A stretch of 64,000 nt of DNA from CBDCME01 sp965218865 (GTDB lineage: Bacteria > Pseudomonadota > Alphaproteobacteria > JAAXGF01). Both the position numbers and the translations under genes were made by a program. The stretch spans positions 62,001 to 126,000 of the forward strand of contig CBDCME010000027.1 in assembly GCA_965218865.1 (NCBI GenBank), given 5' to 3'. The notes beneath the pieces were generated by a model. The model saw nothing but the letters and a program-made list of their open reading frames with translations. It was not told the DNA's origin and made no database searches. Shown piece by piece: positions 60,872 to 64,000 of the stretch (within the stretch, counting starts at the first letter, position 1; the number at the start of each line of letters is the position of its first letter).

Positions 60872-62901
60872 TTGTTCGATCACACGGGCGGATCAGCGAC
60901 TCCCGCCAAGAATTTGGGTTGGATCTTGCCGTCACCGCGTCTGTTTGTGTTAGCCGTTCAATTTATTTTTGGGTTCGCGGTCCTTGCCAAGGCGGAATCA
61001 ATCACGCCGGACGACCGCGCAATTTATTACGACGCCTTCGCGGCCGCCAAGGCCGGCCGCTTTGTTGAAGCCGAGCGTCTCGCCTCCAAGGCGAGCTACC
61101 GATTTCCGGCGAAGGTAATCACATGGCTGGCGCTCGGCAAGGCGCGTAAACAACCTTCGTTCGAAGCCGTTGCCGACTTTGTCGTGGCAAATCCGGACTG
61201 GCCCGGGATCAAGGTTCTGATTCGCCGCGCCGGGGAGGCGATCGATTCCTCCGTTTCCGATGCGCGCCTGTTCTCCTGGATGCGCCGGTATCCGCCAACG
61301 ACGGGGGTCGGACGGCTTAAACTTGCCGAGGCCCACCTGCGTTCCGGAGACGCCACCCGGGGTCAGGCGTTGCTGCGCCAGGCGTGGATCGAGGGCGACT
61401 TTACGCGGCACGATGAAAAGGCGTTTTGGCGCCAGCATCGCAAGCGCCTGCGGCCCGAGGATCATGTTGCTCGGCTCGATCGTCTGATTTGGGATGAAAA
61501 GCGGTCAGCGGGCAACCGCATGTTGGCTCCTGTAGACCCCGAACACCGGGCACTCGGGCGGGCACGCTTGATGCTGATGGCTCGGATTGGTGGCGTGGAC
61601 CCCGCCATCGCCCGGGTACCCGAAGAACTGAGGGACCATCCCGGTTTGATATACGAAAGGATGCGTTGGCGTCGCCGCAAGGGGTTCGACGATCGTGCCC
61701 GGGAACTCCTCGATCCCCTTCCAAGCGAGCTTTCTCGGCCTAACGCGTGGTGGCGGGAAGGACGGAAACTCGTCCGCGACGCGCTTATCGAGGGGCAGAT
61801 TTCAATGGCCTATCGGATCGCTAGCGATCATCGCCAAACGGATCCGAGAAATCGCGCGGAAGCAGAGTGGCTTGCTGGCTGGATCGCCTTGCGATTCCTT
61901 ACCGATCCGGGAATTGCATACACGCATTTCACCGAATTTCACCGTGGTGTACGGTTTCCGATCAGCGTTGCTCGTGGGGCATATTGGTGCGCCCGCGCGG
62001 CCGCGGCGGGGGGACACCCCGATCTCGCGCGTGATTGGTACGAGAAGGCGGCGGCAATTCCGACGGCTTACTACGGCCAACTCGCGGCGGCCGAAAATTC
62101 GCCGCGAAAGCCACTGGGATTTTTGCGCCCGCCGATTCCTTCCGATCAAGACATCAAAGCGATGAACGACAACGAGTTGATGCAAGCCGTTCGTGTGCTT
62201 GCCGATCTCGGTCAGAGGGATCTCATCGACCCCTTCATCGAGCAACTAAACGCCGATGCCCGTACGCCGGGCCAACACGCCTTGGCGCCGTTGCCGCGTT
62301 GTCGGCGAATCGCCAGAATCTGGCGGTCAAATCAGCTCGCCGCAGTTCCTGGTCCGGCATCCATCTTCTCAAGTACGGTTATCCCTTACTCGAAATCGAT
62401 GATGGATCACCGCCGGAACAGGCGCTCTTGTCCTCGATCGTCCGCCAGGAGAGCGGTTTCGATCCAAAGGCGGTTAGTTTTTCTGGCGCGCACGGACTCA
62501 TGCAACTAATGCCGGCGATGGCGCACGAAGTCGCGAGCCGATTGAAGAAATACTATAGCAAGTCTCGCCTCTTGACCGACATTGAATACAACATCGCTCT
62601 CGGACGTGCGTATATTTCAGAATTACTCAATAAATTCGGGGGTTCGTACGTACTCGCGCTTGCCGCCTATAACGCTGATCCCGGCCGAGTGAAACGTTGG
62701 GTTCGCGACATTGGTGATCCCCGGGATGAATTCGTCGATACCATCGACTGGGTTGAACTTATTCCGTACGATGAAACCCGAAATTACATCCAGCGTGTCA
62801 TCGAATCCGTTGCCGTTTACCGCTATCTTTCAGGCGATGAGGTACCTTCAAGGACATTGGCCCTATTGCTCCGCCGCGGCAGCAGGGTACCGCCAAGCTA
62901 G
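60872..62901 (+). pseudogene. slt: Soluble lytic transglycosylase (Slt70-like), frameshifted
   Basis: The first frame encodes a signal-like segment and the superhelical U-domain (DRAIYYDAFAAAKAGRFVEA to DARTPGQHALA). Near 62284 one base appears missing; the next frame continues AAVAALSANRQNLAVKSARR-like sequence, then the catalytic domain: LLSSIVRQESGFDPKAVSFS GAHGLMQLMP and YVLALAAYNADPGRVKRWV, ending at 62901. The catalytic Glu is in RQESGF. Full length would be about 676 residues, normal for Slt. The frame break separates the catalytic domain, so activity is probably lost. Confidence 0.87.
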
Positions 62902-63307
62902 CGTCCCTCCATTTGGGTAGGCGGTTGGGCAAACTGCCGCCTCTCGAATTGAACACTCATTTTACGGCGACAGCGGGCTCCGACGGTCGCAGGGAGCGCC
63001 AGAAATTTATCTGATATTTTAGATCCTTAAACACAGCTAACCTTTTGATATTGAAGTATCTACAACGCGTTTCCTATCGTGTGAATTGACGCCGGCCAGC
63101 AGCACGGTCCGGACATCCCTATTCTGCGCGGTGAGCCGCGCCGGACGGGTTCTCTCGTGGCCGGTAGGGTGCCGTTAACCCTATCGTTCGATTAACGCTA
63201 TCTAAATCATTTCTCCATTATCTTTGACCGTATCTAGATGCCTTCGCGGCGGTGAACGTTCACCGACCCGCGAGCAATTCAATGGTCAGATTACAATCGG
63301 GGCGACC
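62902..63307. other. Intergenic region, no gene seen
   Basis: Separates slt from the ABC transporter. It is locally AT-rich around 63010-63060 and 63190-63225 and should contain the promoter of the transporter gene. No RNA gene was recognised. Confidence 0.4.
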
Positions 63308-64000
63308 GTGATTTCATCATCCGAAACCCTTGACGAAAAGCCGCCAGCCAGGCGGCATCGCTTGGCACAGGAAACCGGATTTTCCCGAGTTCCGTGGAGC
63401 CGCTTCGACGTGGTCATGGCCACGCTCACGATGAACGTGTTCTCGCTCGCCCTACCGATCGTTTTGTTGCAGGTCTACGACCGAGTCGTTCCCAACGACG
63501 CCGGGCATACGCTCATGCTCTTGGTGGCTGGCGTGGGTTGATCGCTCGCATTTGAAGCCGTCGTTCGTTTTGGCCGCTCGTATATCACCGGCTGGGCCGG
63601 CGCCTGTTTCGAGCACAACGCGGGCAACGCGGCAGTGACGAACCTCCTGGGCGCCGACATGGCGAGTTACGAAAAAGAGGCCGCAGGCGTGCATCTAGAT
63701 CGTCTGCGCGGCCTCGACGCCTTGTGGGATTTCTATTCGAGTCAAGTCGTCCTGATTTTTGTTGATCTGCCATTCGCCATGTTGTTCCTCATCATGATCG
63801 GTTTTTTGGGAGGACAACTGGTTTACGTTCCAATTGTTTTGTTCATTCTGTTTGCTCTGACCTCTTGGTACGTGGGACGACGTATGCGCCGGGCGCTCGA
63901 GCAGAGAGCCGTCGCCGACGACCGCCGGTACAACTTCATTATCGAGGTGCTCGGCGGCATGCACACAATCAAGGCGATGGCCATGGAAGCCCCGATGGTT
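63308..64000 (+). pseudogene. Type I secretion ABC transporter, early TGA, runs off the window
   Basis: From GTG 63308: ISSSETLDEKPPARRHRLAQ then TLTMNVFSLALPIVLLQVYD RVVPNDAGHTLMLLVAGVG, a TGA at 63539-63541, then SLAFEAVVRFGRSYITGWAG and the transmembrane domain through SYEKEAAGVHLDRLRGLDAL, FVDLPFAMLFLIMIGFLGGQ and AMAMEAPMV at the edge. This is the PrtD/HlyB-like permease-ATPase family that exports RTX-type proteins. The frame after the stop is clean, so a single nonsense change is likely. The ATPase part is outside the window. Confidence 0.8.

Noticed and set aside
35301..63541. Reassigned TAG or TGA codons to explain in-frame stops in mazG, DUF900 and the ABC transporter
   Set aside because: Intact genes here end normally at TGA (metG, tatD, era) and TAG also serves as a stop; different stop codons are involved and frameshifts occur in other genes, so decay is simpler.

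Overview
The window looks like a chromosomal segment of an alphaproteobacterium, most likely a Rhodospirillales-type one. The evidence is conserved gene order: mltB-rlpA-dac-tmk-holB-metG-tatD-MBL at 4-13 kb and rpoZ-rsh-DUF2062-pdxJ-acpS-lepB-rnc-era at 42.8-49.9 kb, followed by folK, a NYN protein, a family-5 uracil-DNA glycosylase, smpB, dapA and slt. The DNA is GC-rich. An AT-rich patch at about 13.4-14.5 kb looks foreign. No rRNA, tRNA or CRISPR array was recognised.

Layout. 0-3.7 kb: an IS5-type transposase end, a HigBA toxin-antitoxin pair, and a secreted caspase-FGE protein followed by a truncated avd-like gene, i.e. the remains of a diversity-generating retroelement (DGR). 4-13 kb: intact cell-wall, replication and translation housekeeping genes. 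13-33 kb: an accessory zone with a foreign methyltransferase, IS630 copies, a REP-associated transposase, a DUF4145 gene and a DUF900 lipoprotein gene split by insertion sequences, an ISAs1 element whose transposase carries a DruA-like (DUF4338) domain, a truncated group II intron, small basic-protein genes and duplicated gene fragments. 33-36 kb: two tandem EamA transporters and a mazG broken by an amber codon. 36-42 kb: IS110 with a nested IS630, a beta-hydroxyacid dehydrogenase and IS256. 42-54 kb: the essential era-rpoZ operon and its neighbours, with a second IS110. 54-59 kb: IS630, a cupredoxin gene split by IS256, and an IS1595-type element carrying a methyltransferase-nuclease fusion. 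59-64 kb: smpB, dapA, a frameshifted slt and a type I secretion ABC transporter with an early stop.

Mobile DNA is very dense. There are six IS630 copies, two IS256, two IS110, one ISAs1, one IS1595-like element, an IS5 fragment, a group II intron, and a REP-associated transposase plus a fragment of another. Adding the lengths I measured gives about 20 kb of the 64 kb. At least seven host genes are broken by insertion, frameshift or nonsense (DUF4145, DUF900, the DCC-family gene, mazG, cupredoxin, slt, the ABC transporter), while the core operons are intact. This pattern suggests recent IS expansion with relaxed selection, for example in a host-associated or bottlenecked lineage; that is inference.

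Most noteworthy are: (1) the caspase-FGE DGR target with its avd remnant; (2) the IS1595-like transposon with an overlapping methyltransferase-endonuclease gene and near-perfect inverted repeats; (3) the DruA-like domain fused to an ISAs1 transposase; (4) six IS630 copies that share a TTA target duplication and an A8 slippery run, one of which has A7 and a fused open reading frame; (5) a 151-bp direct repeat in the non-coding end of one IS110 copy.
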